Origin: Allomuricauda sp. ARW1Y1 | Lineage (GTDB): Bacteria > Bacteroidota > Bacteroidia > Flavobacteriales > Flavobacteriaceae | Assembly (NCBI RefSeq): GCF_013407935.1 | Contig: NZ_JACBZU010000003.1 | Span: 1-64,000 of the forward strand | Direction: 5' to 3' | Length of the DNA stretch: 64,000 nt | Shown here: in pieces, positions 34,514-43,893 of the stretch | How positions within the stretch are numbered: position 1 is the first letter of the stretch | Layout of the letters: every line of letters begins with the position of its first letter | Notes under the pieces: generated by a model | What the model was told of the DNA's origin: nothing | The model's database searches: none | What the model saw: the letters and a program-made list of their open reading frames with translations, nothing else | Program-made: the position numbers and the translations under genes

Positions 34514-34791
34514 TGAAAACCTACCCTATCTATAAAAATATTCGGAAGCGGGCCATGATTCTGGGACTGCCCATTACCTTATTCGCATTGCAGATGGTAT
34601 CCATTATCGGTTCCCTATTGATTATCATTTTTTCGTTCCATTTAGGTGTCATCGTGGGCCTGCTGTTGTTCAATGTCCTGCTGTATGGGGCATTGGGCCA
34701 GTGGGTCAAAAGGCCCATGTATTCCTTCGGTCCAAGCCAGTTTCCCAAAACCATCAGCAACAAAAACTTAAGTCAGCTCGGCCATGAATAA
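34510..34791 (+). CDS. traF: TraF-like conjugation protein (DUF4133)
   Basis: A protein of 93 residues. A basic start (YPIYKNIRKRAMILGLP) is followed by two adjacent membrane helices and a KRPMYSFGPSQFP motif, as in DUF4133/TraF, the VirB3-like partner of the TraG ATPase. It overlaps traE by 4 bp and traG by 8 bp. Confidence 0.87.
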   Translation: MMKTYPIYKNIRKRAMILGLPITLFALQMVSIIGSLLIIIFSFHLGVIVGLLLFNVLLYGALGQWVKRPMYSFGPSQFPKTISNKNLSQLGHE

Positions 34792-37195
34792 AATCAACCT
34801 TCAATCCCATCATCCCATACTTGATATCCAAAACCATCTGGTCTTTGCCAATAATGGCAATGTAGTGCTCAGCTATCAGGTGGAACTGCCCGAGATATAT
34901 TCCCTTTCTGAAACCGATTTTGAGGAATTGCACAGCATTTGGTTCCAAGCCTTGAAATCGTTGCCTGTCAGTACCGTGATCCATAGGCAGGATCTCTATC
35001 AACGCAAGGGGTTCCGAGGGGAAGGGCTCCCCAGGGAAACCTTTCTGCAGAGGGCCACCTATGAACACTTTGTCGGCAGGGAGCATTTGGTACATACCGC
35101 ATACCTCTTTTTTGTCCTTCCTTTGGACAAGACCCTCAATGCGGCCAAATATGTCAATCCCTTTCGAAGGACGGAAAAGGGATATCATCGCAAATTGGAC
35201 GTTCAGGTAGCGGAATTCATTACAGCAGTTAATGATGCGGTATCCTTTATTGATAATTCCAAAGGCATCACCGTCCATCCTATGTCAGCGGATACTATCC
35301 TCGATCATACCCATAGTTATTTCAATGGCTTCAATATCGATTATGACACGGATATGACATGGAACAAAGGGAATATTGAAATCGGTGACCACTTTTTTGA
35401 TGTCATGGCGGTAAATAGTGAGTTGTGTTTTGGGGACAGCGTACAAAGCAGTAGACCCCATGATCGACTGAGTGCCGATGACTTTGTGTTTCACCAAGGA
35501 TTTATGGATGGTCTGGGGCTGGATTTTCCTGAAAACCATATGGTGAACCATATCCTGTATCTGGATGACACACAGCAATGGCGACGGACCTTGGAGAAGA
35601 AAATCGAGGAGCTGTCCAAAAGCGCCAATTTTGGCACCCAGAACAAAGTAGTATTGCGTAAGGTCGAGCATATTTTGGACCAGATCAATACCGATGATAC
35701 TGCACGAGTCGTAAGGGGGCACCTCAATGTGGTATTCTGGCATACCGAACTGGAGCACCTAAAACGTGTGGCCTCCCAGATCAAGGCCAAGTTCAAGGAA
35801 TTGGATATTCGCCCCTATCATCCCAAAGGGAAGGAGCGGAAACATTATTTTTTGAACGCTTATCCTGCGCATGCCTCCAATTTTTCCAATGAAGATCTAT
35901 TTGTGACCGACCTGAAACATGCCCTTTGTCTGTATATCAACCAGACCAATTATCAATCGGACGATACCGGGGTGCTTTTTCATGATCGCCAATTCAATAT
36001 TCCGGTGGTCAAGGATGTTTGGGATGCCGAAAAGAAACGGATCAAGGCCCGTAACTTTGCCATCTTTGCGCCTACCGGGGAAGGGAAATCCTTTTTGGCG
36101 AACCATATCCTGCGGCAGTTTTTTGAATCCGATGTCCGATTGGTCATCATTGACCTTGGGGGTTCCTATGCCAAATTTGCCCAGCTTTATCCGGACAAGC
36201 AGATCCTATTGCGTTACGAACATGGAAAAAGCCTTGGCATCAATCCCTTTTACATTGATAATCAAGGGGACCTGACACCTGAGCTTTTGGAAGACCTGGC
36301 CCAGTTCCTGTTGGAACTTTTGGCGGAAAGCCATGTGACCAAATCCAAGGAAGTGGCCCTCAAAAAAGTATTACTGTATTACTATCAAAAAGTGGGCAAT
36401 GGACATTCCCTTCAGTCGCTTTACCAATTTGTGGATGCCCATAAAAACACCTTGGTCCAGGACATCCAGGTCTCACAAAGTGATTTCAATGTCTATGCCT
36501 TCTTGCATATCCTTTCGGAATATGTGGAGGGAGGGTTGTACAGTTTTCTCTTCCATGTCGATAAGGACCAAACCTATAAAATCGAGGACAAGCGCTTGAT
36601 CGTCTTTGAACTGGACGAGGTCAGGGACAATAAGGAAATCCTCTCGGTGATGTTGAAGCTGATCAAGTCTGCCATACAACGTACGATATGGCGGAACCGA
36701 TCTGAACGAGGCATGATCCTTTTTGATGAGTTTGCCAAGCAATTGAAGTTTCCCAAGGTTTTGGAAAGCGTGGAGTTCTATTACCAGGCCATACGGAAAC
36801 AGAACGGTGCCATTGGGATTATTCTGCAGTCCATCAACCAATTGCCAGAAAATACCACTTCAGCCAGCATTCTGGAGAATACCCAGGTGATCTATAGCCT
36901 CAAGAACGAAAAGGGGTATGAGGCACTAAAAAATAGACTGAGCCTATCCAGCCATGATCTCAATCAATTAAAATCCATCCGTAACCAACTGACGGGGGAA
37001 CGAAAGTATACCGAAATCTTTATCAAGATGGGTAAGGAAAGCAATGTCTTTCGTTTGGAGGTGCCACCAGAAGTCCATGCTGCCTATCTCACCGATGGCA
37101 CGGAAAGCACCGAGATTATGGAGCTCTATGAAAATACCCGGGATATGGAGCAAGCCATTAAAGCATTTATTCAACTTAAAAAAGAAACCCAATGA
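34784..37195 (+). CDS. traG: TraG, VirB4-type conjugation ATPase
   Basis: A protein of 803 residues. The N-terminal 400 residues match the TraG family start (VVLSYQVELPEIYSLSETDFEELHSIWFQALKSLP, YQRKGFRGEGLPRETFLQRA). Walker A is APTGEGKSF (Lys435), a first acidic strand reads VRLVIIDLGGSYAKFA, and Walker B is MILFDEFAKQLKFP, with GAIGIILQSINQLPEN after it. It powers assembly of the mating channel at the inner membrane. Its length and motifs are complete. It overlaps traI by 4 bp, so the operon is tightly packed. Confidence 0.94.
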   Translation: MNKINLQSHHPILDIQNHLVFANNGNVVLSYQVELPEIYSLSETDFEELHSIWFQALKSLPVSTVIHRQDLYQRKGFRGEGLPRETFLQRATYEHFVGREHLVHTAYLFFVLPLDKTLNAAKYVNPFRRTEKGYHRKLDVQVAEFITAVNDAVSFIDNSKGITVHPMSADTILDHTHSYFNGFNIDYDTDMTWNKGNIEIGDHFFDVMAVNSELCFGDSVQSSRPHDRLSADDFVFHQGFMDGLGLDFPENHMVNHILYLDDTQQWRRTLEKKIEELSKSANFGTQNKVVLRKVEHILDQINTDDTARVVRGHLNVVFWHTELEHLKRVASQIKAKFKELDIRPYHPKGKERKHYFLNAYPAHASNFSNEDLFVTDLKHALCLYINQTNYQSDDTGVLFHDRQFNIPVVKDVWDAEKKRIKARNFAIFAPTGEGKSFLANHILRQFFESDVRLVIIDLGGSYAKFAQLYPDKQILLRYEHGKSLGINPFYIDNQGDLTPELLEDLAQFLLELLAESHVTKSKEVALKKVLLYYYQKVGNGHSLQSLYQFVDAHKNTLVQDIQVSQSDFNVYAFLHILSEYVEGGLYSFLFHVDKDQTYKIEDKRLIVFELDEVRDNKEILSVMLKLIKSAIQRTIWRNRSERGMILFDEFAKQLKFPKVLESVEFYYQAIRKQNGAIGIILQSINQLPENTTSASILENTQVIYSLKNEKGYEALKNRLSLSSHDLNQLKSIRNQLTGERKYTEIFIKMGKESNVFRLEVPPEVHAAYLTDGTESTEIMELYENTRDMEQAIKAFIQLKKETQ

Positions 37196-37797
37196 AGACT
37201 ACAAAGTTACAAGCCATCAGGCAAAAAGTTCTGACCTTGGTCATGGTCCTAACCACTAGCTTATTATTGCCAGCAGGCGCTGCCTGCCAGGGGATGCCGG
37301 TGTATGACAACACGAACTTTATCAGTATGACCAAATCCTTGGTGGAATCCGCCAAACAGACCTCGCAACTATTGAAGACCGTAACGTTTTTGAAAGAACA
37401 GAAGGACAATATTGTGAAGGTGAATACGACCATCAAACAGCTCAAGGCGGTCAGGGAATTGGTGCGGAACAATGAGGTTTTGTTTAGAACGGTGCAGCAA
37501 GACCTTCGTGAAATCTTGAATTCCCCCTTCATCAAGTCGGAGGAGGTCGAGCAAATTTCCACATCCTTCGAGCAGATCATGGACACCGCCATTGATGACC
37601 TATATTTTGTCAACCAGATTCTGTCCAATGACTTTTTAAAAATGACCGATGCGGAGCGTACCGCCATTTTGATGGAGAAGAAAGCGGCGTCACGGGAAAT
37701 GAGGGCGGAATTGGAGGTCAAGACCCGACGCTACCGGGAAATCATTTCCTTTCGGCGGATGCAGGATATTATCAATAATAGGGAAGAAAAGTATTGA
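37192..37797 (+). CDS. traI: TraI-like conjugation protein (DUF4141)
   Basis: A protein of 201 residues. A signal peptide (MVLTTSLLLPAGAAC) is followed by a helical, periplasmic coiled-coil part (ISMTKSLVESAKQTSQLLKTVTFLKEQKDNIVKVNTTIKQLKAVRELV) and a basic end (RRYREIISFRRMQDIINNREEKY). This is the DUF4141 pattern of TraI, VirB5-like in position. It directly follows traG and precedes traJ. The usual traH (DUF3876) between traG and traI is absent. Confidence 0.85.
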   Translation: MKTTKLQAIRQKVLTLVMVLTTSLLLPAGAACQGMPVYDNTNFISMTKSLVESAKQTSQLLKTVTFLKEQKDNIVKVNTTIKQLKAVRELVRNNEVLFRTVQQDLREILNSPFIKSEEVEQISTSFEQIMDTAIDDLYFVNQILSNDFLKMTDAERTAILMEKKAASREMRAELEVKTRRYREIISFRRMQDIINNREEKY

Positions 37798-38639
37798 TGG
37801 GGATGGGATATTTCTTGGGCATAGGATTGGAATACGTGGATGCGGTCTTTCAGACCATTAAGGACAGTGATTTTTCGCAATACACCCTTGTGGGGATGAA
37901 GACCTTGGCGTTATTCCTGTTCTTGGTCAATATCATTAAAAAATATAACGAAGGGATCGCTGCAACGGACGGCCATACCTGGGGACTGACCCCTACGGAA
38001 CTGGCCAAGAACTTTTTGATAGTGCTCCTCGTGCTGTTCTCCACAGAAGTGTTAGGGGTCTTTGATGGTATTTTGGTGGCCATTGAATCCCAATACCGGG
38101 ACACGGCTCCGGCACTCCTCCCTTTACAGCTACAAGATGTGGACCTGGAACGGGATGTGGGTGCCTTGGAAGCCGCCAAAAAAGCCATGGCCTTGCTGTA
38201 TGAGGCCTTGGTGACACCTTTATACGGACTCAAGTTGGTCGCTTTCACGGTCGGGGTGATCCTGTGGTTGTTGGATATCTTTATCTACCCGCTCTTTCTG
38301 GCCGAACGGTACTTTTTGTTGGGTATCATGCAGGCCTTTTTTCCCTTGGTAATCGCGCTGTCCGTATTTGAGAAGTTCCGGATGCTAGCCTATACCTATT
38401 TCAAGCTTTATGCAGGGGTCTATATGATGGTGCCCGCCTTTTTTCTGGTCAATGTCTTTGTCAATAATCTCTATACCGAGATCACGACCCATTTTTGGGG
38501 CAGTCTCTTTGGAACGGATTGGGGCGGGGAGTTCTTTGCTCCCGTTATTGAATTGGGGTCCATCGGATTTATCGTCTTGCTCAAGTTCAAGCTCTACCGC
38601 AAGGCCAGCAGTTTTACCCTTCGATTGTTCACCGGTTAA
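37797..38639 (+). CDS. traJ: TraJ, VirB6-like membrane protein
   Basis: About 280 residues from the ATG at 37797, which shares its A with the traI stop (TGATG). A TTG 3 bp earlier is less likely. Six or so membrane helices, including LFLFLVNIIKKYNEG, LIVLLVLFSTEVLGVFDGILVAIE, LVAFTVGVILWLLDIFIYPLF and FLLGIMQAFFPLVIALSVFEKFR, are the pattern of TraJ, the polytopic channel protein of Bacteroidetes transfer systems. It lies 12 bp before traK. Confidence 0.9.
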   Translation: MGMGYFLGIGLEYVDAVFQTIKDSDFSQYTLVGMKTLALFLFLVNIIKKYNEGIAATDGHTWGLTPTELAKNFLIVLLVLFSTEVLGVFDGILVAIESQYRDTAPALLPLQLQDVDLERDVGALEAAKKAMALLYEALVTPLYGLKLVAFTVGVILWLLDIFIYPLFLAERYFLLGIMQAFFPLVIALSVFEKFRMLAYTYFKLYAGVYMMVPAFFLVNVFVNNLYTEITTHFWGSLFGTDWGGEFFAPVIELGSIGFIVLLKFKLYRKASSFTLRLFTG

Positions 38640-38651
38640 TTCCAGATTGTT

Positions 38652-39278
38652 ATGAAAACACCCTTTAAGCACATACAACAGCTATTGCGTTTGAATCGAC
38701 TTGTGGTATTGACGGTGGTCCTGGTTTCAGGATTGGTCTGTATCATTTCCTTGGTACTGGTGGCCAAAATCCATCGAGAAGCCATGTCCAGTGCCTTTGT
38801 GATTAGTGACCGAGGGGAAGTGGTCCCATTAGGTTGGAGCGACCAACGGGAGCACCTGGAAGTGGAAGCCTTGGCACATCTTGAACAGTTCCATCGATGG
38901 TTCTACCATCTGGACGCTGGAAGTTTTGAACGGAATATGGAGAGGGCCTTATGGTTGGGCAATGCCTCGGTGGACAACGTGTACCGTCAAAAGAAGGCCG
39001 ATGGCCTTTACAATAGGCTATTACAATATTCCCTGGTCCAACAGGTGGAAGCCGTTCATTCTGAAATCAGTCTGGGAACCGATGCCCATAGCTTTCGGAC
39101 GCGTACCGTATTCCATATCATTCGGGGCGAAGTCACGGACTCCTATGAGCTGATCACTACGGGAAAGTTGGTCCCTGTGGGCCGCAATTTTCCACATAAC
39201 CCCCATGGGCTATTGATCACCGATTTTTTTGAAAACTCCCTACGTAAAATAGATGCAAATGAAACTACAAAAAAGTAA
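38652..39278 (+). CDS. traK: TraK, VirB8-like conjugation protein
   Basis: A protein of 208 residues. One membrane helix near the N-terminus (LVVLTVVLVSGLVCIISLVLVA, about 17-38) is followed by a VirB8-like periplasmic domain (ALAHLEQFHRWFYHLDAGSFERNMERALWLGNASVDNVYRQKK, then NRLLQYSLVQQVEA) and the GRNFPHNPHGLLITDFFE motif. This matches TraK of CTnDOT-type systems, an inner-membrane scaffold protein. The end overlaps traM by 26 bp. traL (DUF3989), normally next, is absent. Confidence 0.9.
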   Translation: MKTPFKHIQQLLRLNRLVVLTVVLVSGLVCIISLVLVAKIHREAMSSAFVISDRGEVVPLGWSDQREHLEVEALAHLEQFHRWFYHLDAGSFERNMERALWLGNASVDNVYRQKKADGLYNRLLQYSLVQQVEAVHSEISLGTDAHSFRTRTVFHIIRGEVTDSYELITTGKLVPVGRNFPHNPHGLLITDFFENSLRKIDANETTKK

Positions 39279-40194
39279 GACCGTGTTCGTCTTGATCGTG
39301 GTCTGTGTGGTCCTGTTTATGGTGGTATATAGCCTATGGACCTTTGGAGAGGACGAGCCCGCAGCTGTGGAGCCCAATCAAATTCCCCTGCCCGATCTGG
39401 ACGATAGCACTGTGGAATATGAATCCAAACTGGAGGCCCTGGATGCCATCAAAGCCGAACGCCAGGTAACGGCTCCACCACTTTACCCGGAGCATATGGT
39501 GGATGACAAGGGGTATTTCAATCCGGATTATATGGAATATGAAAAACAGCGCATTATTGATAGTGTGTACCGATCCAAAAATTTTGTGGGAACCGACCCC
39601 ATTGTTCCCTTGGAGGAAGATTCCATGTCCAATGCCGTAGTGACAGTGGACAAAGATGATGGGGCAGTTGAACTCGAGCCATCTGTAGCTACCAAAGAAA
39701 TGGCATTGCAGCATCAAATGTTCTTTGCCTCGAATCCGATAGAGCGACCATCCGAAGTTACTGGGGTTACGGATGACCTTATCCGCGTTGGTGTGGATGG
39801 TACCCAAACGGTTCGGCAACAGTACCGGCTTCGGATGCGCCTTATGGAAGATGCCATCATCGACGGAAGAAAAGTACCCAGAAACACACCCATCTATGGT
39901 TTCGTCAGTTTTAAACTCCATAGGGCAATGATTACCATTGATTACATTGGTCATAGTCCCGTTTCATTGGTTGCCTATGATCTTCAAGATGGTCATGAAG
40001 GAATTTATGTGGTCAATCGTTTTCGGGCTGAGGCCAGCAGGGAAATCACAGCGGAGGCCGTCGACGATATTAATATTGCCGGCGTGCCACAAGTCAGAGG
40101 CGTCAAGTCACTTTTTCAAAGGGACAACCGCCAAGTGAAGGTCACCATCATGGATAACTATCAACTCATTTTAAAAACCCCAAAGGGACAGTAA
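39253..40194 (+). CDS. traM: TraM, VirB10-like conjugation protein
   Basis: A protein of 313 residues (ATG at 39253 or 39259). One N-terminal membrane helix (VFVLIVVCVVLFMVVYSLW), a long acidic and proline-rich periplasmic linker, and a C-terminal conserved domain (VRQQYRLRMRLMEDAIIDGRKVPRNTPIYGFVSFKLHRAMITI and the GVKSLFQRDNRQVKVTI end) identify TraM, the VirB10-like link between the membranes. It is 10 bp before traN. Confidence 0.9.
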   Translation: MQMKLQKSKTVFVLIVVCVVLFMVVYSLWTFGEDEPAAVEPNQIPLPDLDDSTVEYESKLEALDAIKAERQVTAPPLYPEHMVDDKGYFNPDYMEYEKQRIIDSVYRSKNFVGTDPIVPLEEDSMSNAVVTVDKDDGAVELEPSVATKEMALQHQMFFASNPIERPSEVTGVTDDLIRVGVDGTQTVRQQYRLRMRLMEDAIIDGRKVPRNTPIYGFVSFKLHRAMITIDYIGHSPVSLVAYDLQDGHEGIYVVNRFRAEASREITAEAVDDINIAGVPQVRGVKSLFQRDNRQVKVTIMDNYQLILKTPKGQ

Positions 40195-40204
40195 AACCTA
40201 TCTT

Positions 40205-41002
40205 ATGAAAGCAAGTATTATTATCGTTTCCATGCTATTGGCCAATCTATCGAACGCTCAAGAGGTATTGGATACCATATTCGCCAACGAACACCAAAAT
40301 GTGGCCGTGTTCTTTCCGGCACCTATTCGCCAGGGCGTTGTGGGCGCTTCGAATTTTGTGTTTACCTATAACCGGGAGCAAGGGCAGTACTTTGGTTTGT
40401 TGCAAGCAAAGCCCGGAAATGAAAGCAACTTATTGACCGTGACCAGAGATGGGTCGGTGTATTCCTTTATTTTGAAATATGCCCATGTACTTCCCAAAAT
40501 GAACTACTTTATCGATGAATACTTAAGTATTGGAAATGAAAGGCCTGACAAGGCAATCCTCAAAGTTAAGCGAACTACGAATGTTTATAATAAAGACAGG
40601 AAGGCTTATTTTGAAAGGGCGTGTAGATTTCTACTGGAATCCGGTCATACATCCATGTCTACAAAACGTTACAAGGGGTTGCGGTTACAGCTACAGCATA
40701 TGGTCTACGATGCTTCCGAAATGTACTTGGTCATCGAAATAAGGAACAATTCGGAAATCAACTTTGAAATTGACTATCTCGAGGTTTACCGGGCCAACGG
40801 AAACCCCAATAAAAAGGCTTCCTACCAACAAATACCTTTGACCGTACGATACAAATACGGGATGCCTTATTCCATAAGGCCTGGCCACAGCGAGCGGTTT
40901 GTATATGTGCTTCCGAAATATGTACTGGGTACTGATGAAAAATTGGTATTGGAACTTAAGGAACTAAATGGGGGAAGGAAGTTGAAATTATCTTCGAAAT
41001 AG
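40205..41002 (+). CDS. traN: TraN, conjugation protein (DUF4138)
   Basis: A protein of 265 residues with a signal peptide (SIIIVSMLLANLSNAQ). The beta-rich body has the DUF4138/TraN pattern: NVAVFFPAPIRQGVVGASNFVFTYNREQGQYFGLLQAKPGNESNLLTV, then EMYLVIEIRNNSEINFEIDYLEVY and the RFVYVLPKYVLGTDEKLVLELKEL end. It is VirB9-like and part of the outer-membrane core complex. The operon ends here, with traO, P and Q missing. Confidence 0.9.
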   Translation: MKASIIIVSMLLANLSNAQEVLDTIFANEHQNVAVFFPAPIRQGVVGASNFVFTYNREQGQYFGLLQAKPGNESNLLTVTRDGSVYSFILKYAHVLPKMNYFIDEYLSIGNERPDKAILKVKRTTNVYNKDRKAYFERACRFLLESGHTSMSTKRYKGLRLQLQHMVYDASEMYLVIEIRNNSEINFEIDYLEVYRANGNPNKKASYQQIPLTVRYKYGMPYSIRPGHSERFVYVLPKYVLGTDEKLVLELKELNGGRKLKLSSK

Positions 41003-41473
41003 CTATTAGGAACTCAGCATATTACGTTATCGAAACATGCATTAATTTGTTTACACTTGTAGTATGATTCGATATGCCGAGAAACATAAGGGAATTCACC
41101 CGGACAGGTAATCAAGAGGGAGCTGAAAAAAGGTCACTTAAACAACGTCCCTTTCTTTTGGTTAGGGGAACATCCGCAGACCCTCAATGCCATTATACTG
41201 TGAAAGCTTGACTTGAACACGGCTTTGATTTCTACGATTGAGGATAAGCTGGATCTTCAGGGAGGTGTTTTTGGTTTTCTTACAGGTATTTTATGGTATT
41301 AACAAGGAGTAAGAGTAGATGGGAAACCTTATTTTTCATAAACCCCTTTTCTGGGATAAGTATATCGTGAGCATCGATTGGGAAAACCGATTTTTTTTAC
41401 TGTATTATTGTTGTACTGGGCAAATGAAACGTGTAAGGACCCACTAACCTTTGTAACCATAATTTCTAACCCT
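41003..41473. other. gap with decayed gene between tra operon and kinase
   Basis: About 470 bp. Its centre holds the antitoxin remnant described separately; the last 180 bp, directly upstream of the kinase, hold nothing that I recognise beyond the likely promoter region. Confidence 0.5.
41064..41297 (+). pseudogene. decayed HigA-like antitoxin gene
   Basis: Pieces in different frames together read like a HigA/XRE antidote protein. In one frame the ATG at 41064 gives MIRYAEKHKGIHP and then meets a stop. The next frame continues with QVIKRELKKGH and NNVPFF, then GEHPQTLNAII, and a later piece reads NTALISTIEDKLDLQGGVFGFL, as in the second half of the family. At least two frameshifts and an internal deletion separate them. 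No HigB-like toxin is seen beside it. It is probably an old genomic scar. The family call rests on memory of HigA sequences. Confidence 0.45.
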
Positions 41474-42559
41474 ATGAAAAGCACAGATCAAAAACTCAAG
41501 GAACGCGTCAAGGAATTGACCTGTCTTTATGAGGTTACCTCCATCATTGTGAATTCAGGATATGATGAACTGAACACTTCTTTGGAAGCCATAGCCCACT
41601 GTTTAAAAAGAGGTTGGCAGCACGAAGAAGTTGCAGCGTGTAAAATTTCCATCGGAAAATATAGGGTCCAAACCATTGGATTTGATGAGCAAATGGTACA
41701 ATTATCCAGTGACGTTATGGTTTTCAATAATAAAGCTGGAGCCATTTCAGTTGGGTATCCCGCATCAGCTTATGGTCCTGAAGATTTCTTGCTAGAAGAA
41801 AGGACTTTGCTGAAAAATGTCTGCCTGGCGGTAGGGAATCTTTTGGAACGTAAACAAATCCATGATAGTGAACAGGAAACCAGAAGACAAATGGAACGTA
41901 ATGATCGTTTGCATATCATGGGCGAGATAACGGCCGGTATTGCCCATGAATTGAATACCCCCTTGGCCAATATTCTGGGGTTTGCCGAATTGTTATTGGA
42001 TGAGACCACGGATCCAAGAACAAGAAGCGATTTGCAAACCATATTGGACAACGCCATCTTCTCTCGGGAAATTGTAAAAAAGTTGATGTTCTTCACCTGC
42101 GAAATGCCCCAACAAATGGAGTTGGTCGAACTTAAAAGGGTTGTCGATAGTGTTATACGCCTTATGGGGCCGTCACTTAGGGAAAAGAAGTTGACCGTAG
42201 TAAGGTCCTATGCCAAAGAAGACCTTAGCATTCGAGCCAATGCGGTCCAATTGACTCAGGTAATGTTCAACCTTATCATGAACGCAGCCTATTATTCACC
42301 GGAGGACGGTGAAATTAAATTGGAGTTATTAAACGGTGAGGAAAAGGTGATTGTTCATATTATCGATTTTGGGGAGGGTATTGCAAAGGGTCAGGAAAGT
42401 AGGGTTTTTGAACCATTTTATACCACCAAACCCGTTGGAGAAGGTACCGGACTCGGTCTGAGTGTGGTCCATGGTATCATAAAAAGCTATAAGGGAAGTA
42501 TTGCCCATCGGCCCAATCGGCCAAAAGGTACTATTTTTACACTGGAGTTCCCAAAATGA
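41474..42559 (+). CDS. cytoplasmic histidine kinase (NtrB-like)
   Basis: About 361 residues from the ATG at 41474; a TTG-started extension upstream has no support. There are no membrane helices. A GAF-like sensor part (about 10-125) is followed by HisKA with the phospho-acceptor His158 in AGIAHELNTPLANILGF, then HATPase_c with the N box NLIMNAAYYSP, the G1 box DFGEGIA and the G2 box GEGTGLGLSV. It phosphorylates the sigma-54 regulator encoded with a 4-bp overlap downstream. A soluble kinase plus NtrC-type regulator resembles nitrogen control, and glutamate dehydrogenase lies nearby. In CTnDOT a kinase/NtrC pair (RteA/RteB) controls the element, so both readings are open. Confidence 0.9.
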   Translation: MKSTDQKLKERVKELTCLYEVTSIIVNSGYDELNTSLEAIAHCLKRGWQHEEVAACKISIGKYRVQTIGFDEQMVQLSSDVMVFNNKAGAISVGYPASAYGPEDFLLEERTLLKNVCLAVGNLLERKQIHDSEQETRRQMERNDRLHIMGEITAGIAHELNTPLANILGFAELLLDETTDPRTRSDLQTILDNAIFSREIVKKLMFFTCEMPQQMELVELKRVVDSVIRLMGPSLREKKLTVVRSYAKEDLSIRANAVQLTQVMFNLIMNAAYYSPEDGEIKLELLNGEEKVIVHIIDFGEGIAKGQESRVFEPFYTTKPVGEGTGLGLSVVHGIIKSYKGSIAHRPNRPKGTIFTLEFPK

Positions 42560-43893
42560 CGTGTATGCCCTTAAACAGAGAGAACATTCTTGTTGTAGAT
42601 GATGACACCAAGATTTTGGAGTTGTTAGCTAGACGGCTCAAGACACTTGATTATCATGTTTTTAAGGCCATTTCGGTTAAGGAAGCCCTTTTTATTTTAA
42701 AAGATGCCTCCATAGACCTATTGATTACGGACATCCAAATGCCCGAAGTGGACGGTATACAATTGTTAAAGTACGCCAATGAACATTACCCCAATATGCC
42801 AAAACTTGTGCTCACGGGCTACCCTTCCGTTGATGGAGCTTTAGAGGTACTTAAATCGGGCGCCATGGACTATATGACCAAACCGTTTACGAAAGAAGAG
42901 CTCGAAACAGCGGTTAAAAAGGCTTTGTCGCAAGGCGACCATCGCCATGCCCCAGCTGTAAAGAACCCGCTCAGGGAACATCACGAAGGGTTCAACGGTA
43001 TGGTGGGCAATTCACAAGCCTTTCAGCCTGTACTTTCGATCATTGGCCGGGTAAAGGACAATCAGGCCACCGTTTTGATACAGGGAGAAAGCGGAACGGG
43101 CAAGGAATTGGTGGCACGGGCCATTCATTACTCGGGTAAATATAGAAAAGGACCTTTTATTGCTGTAAACTGTGGGGCAATCCCCGATAACTTACAGGAA
43201 GCCGAATTATTTGGTTATGTCAAAGGTGCTTTTACCGGCGCAGAACAAAACCGTAACGGTTTTTTTCAGGCAGCAGATGGAGGGACCCTCTTTCTGGATG
43301 AAATAGGTGAGGCCGGTTGGGATGTGCAGACAAAATTGTTAAGGGCATTGCAGGAAAAGGAGATTTCCAAGGTCGGTTCCAGAACGGTGGAAAAAATAAA
43401 TCTGCGCGTTGTGGCAGCCACCAATTTGGACCTCAAGGAGGAAATCAATAAGAAAAACTTTAGGGAAGATCTTTATTATCGTTTGACTGTTGTGGAAATC
43501 ATGGTGCCACCGCTAAGAAAACGAAAATCGGACATTCCTATGTTAGTGAATAGGTTTCTTCAAAAATACGGGATAGAATACAGGGACCGATTCCTGCCCA
43601 TTGATCCGGATGCTCTCAAGGTATTGGAACGCTATACTTGGCCCGGTAATATTAGGGAACTTGAGAACGTGATCCAGCGAGCAGTCATCATGGCGGATGG
43701 CCCAGTAGGGATGAAGGATTTGCCTGATTTTTTAAAATATGAAATCACCTTTCCCAAGGAAGAGCTCCTTCCTTTAAGGGAAATGGAAAGGCAATATATT
43801 CAGCGTGTCTTGGCTCATACCAAGGGGAACAAGAGCAAGGCGGCAGAAATATTACAGATCAATCGTAAAACACTTCGCGACAAAATTGATTGA
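42556..43893 (+). CDS. sigma-54 response regulator (NtrC/RteB-like)
   Basis: A protein of 445 residues. A receiver domain (about 10-125) has the phospho-acceptor Asp59 in DLLITDIQMPEVDG and the conserved Lys in YMTKPFT. The AAA+ domain carries Walker A GESGTGKE, the sigma-54-contacting GAFTGA loop in VKGAFTGAEQ, Walker B GGTLFLDEIGE and the R-finger region. The C-terminal Fis-type HTH ends ILQINRKTLRDKID. It activates sigma-54 promoters. Its start overlaps the kinase stop (ATGA). Possible targets are the genes downstream (Rnk-like proteins, glutamate dehydrogenase, SulP), but I found no convincing TGGCAC-N5-TTGC site before them. Confidence 0.94.
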   Translation: MTCMPLNRENILVVDDDTKILELLARRLKTLDYHVFKAISVKEALFILKDASIDLLITDIQMPEVDGIQLLKYANEHYPNMPKLVLTGYPSVDGALEVLKSGAMDYMTKPFTKEELETAVKKALSQGDHRHAPAVKNPLREHHEGFNGMVGNSQAFQPVLSIIGRVKDNQATVLIQGESGTGKELVARAIHYSGKYRKGPFIAVNCGAIPDNLQEAELFGYVKGAFTGAEQNRNGFFQAADGGTLFLDEIGEAGWDVQTKLLRALQEKEISKVGSRTVEKINLRVVAATNLDLKEEINKKNFREDLYYRLTVVEIMVPPLRKRKSDIPMLVNRFLQKYGIEYRDRFLPIDPDALKVLERYTWPGNIRELENVIQRAVIMADGPVGMKDLPDFLKYEITFPKEELLPLREMERQYIQRVLAHTKGNKSKAAEILQINRKTLRDKID

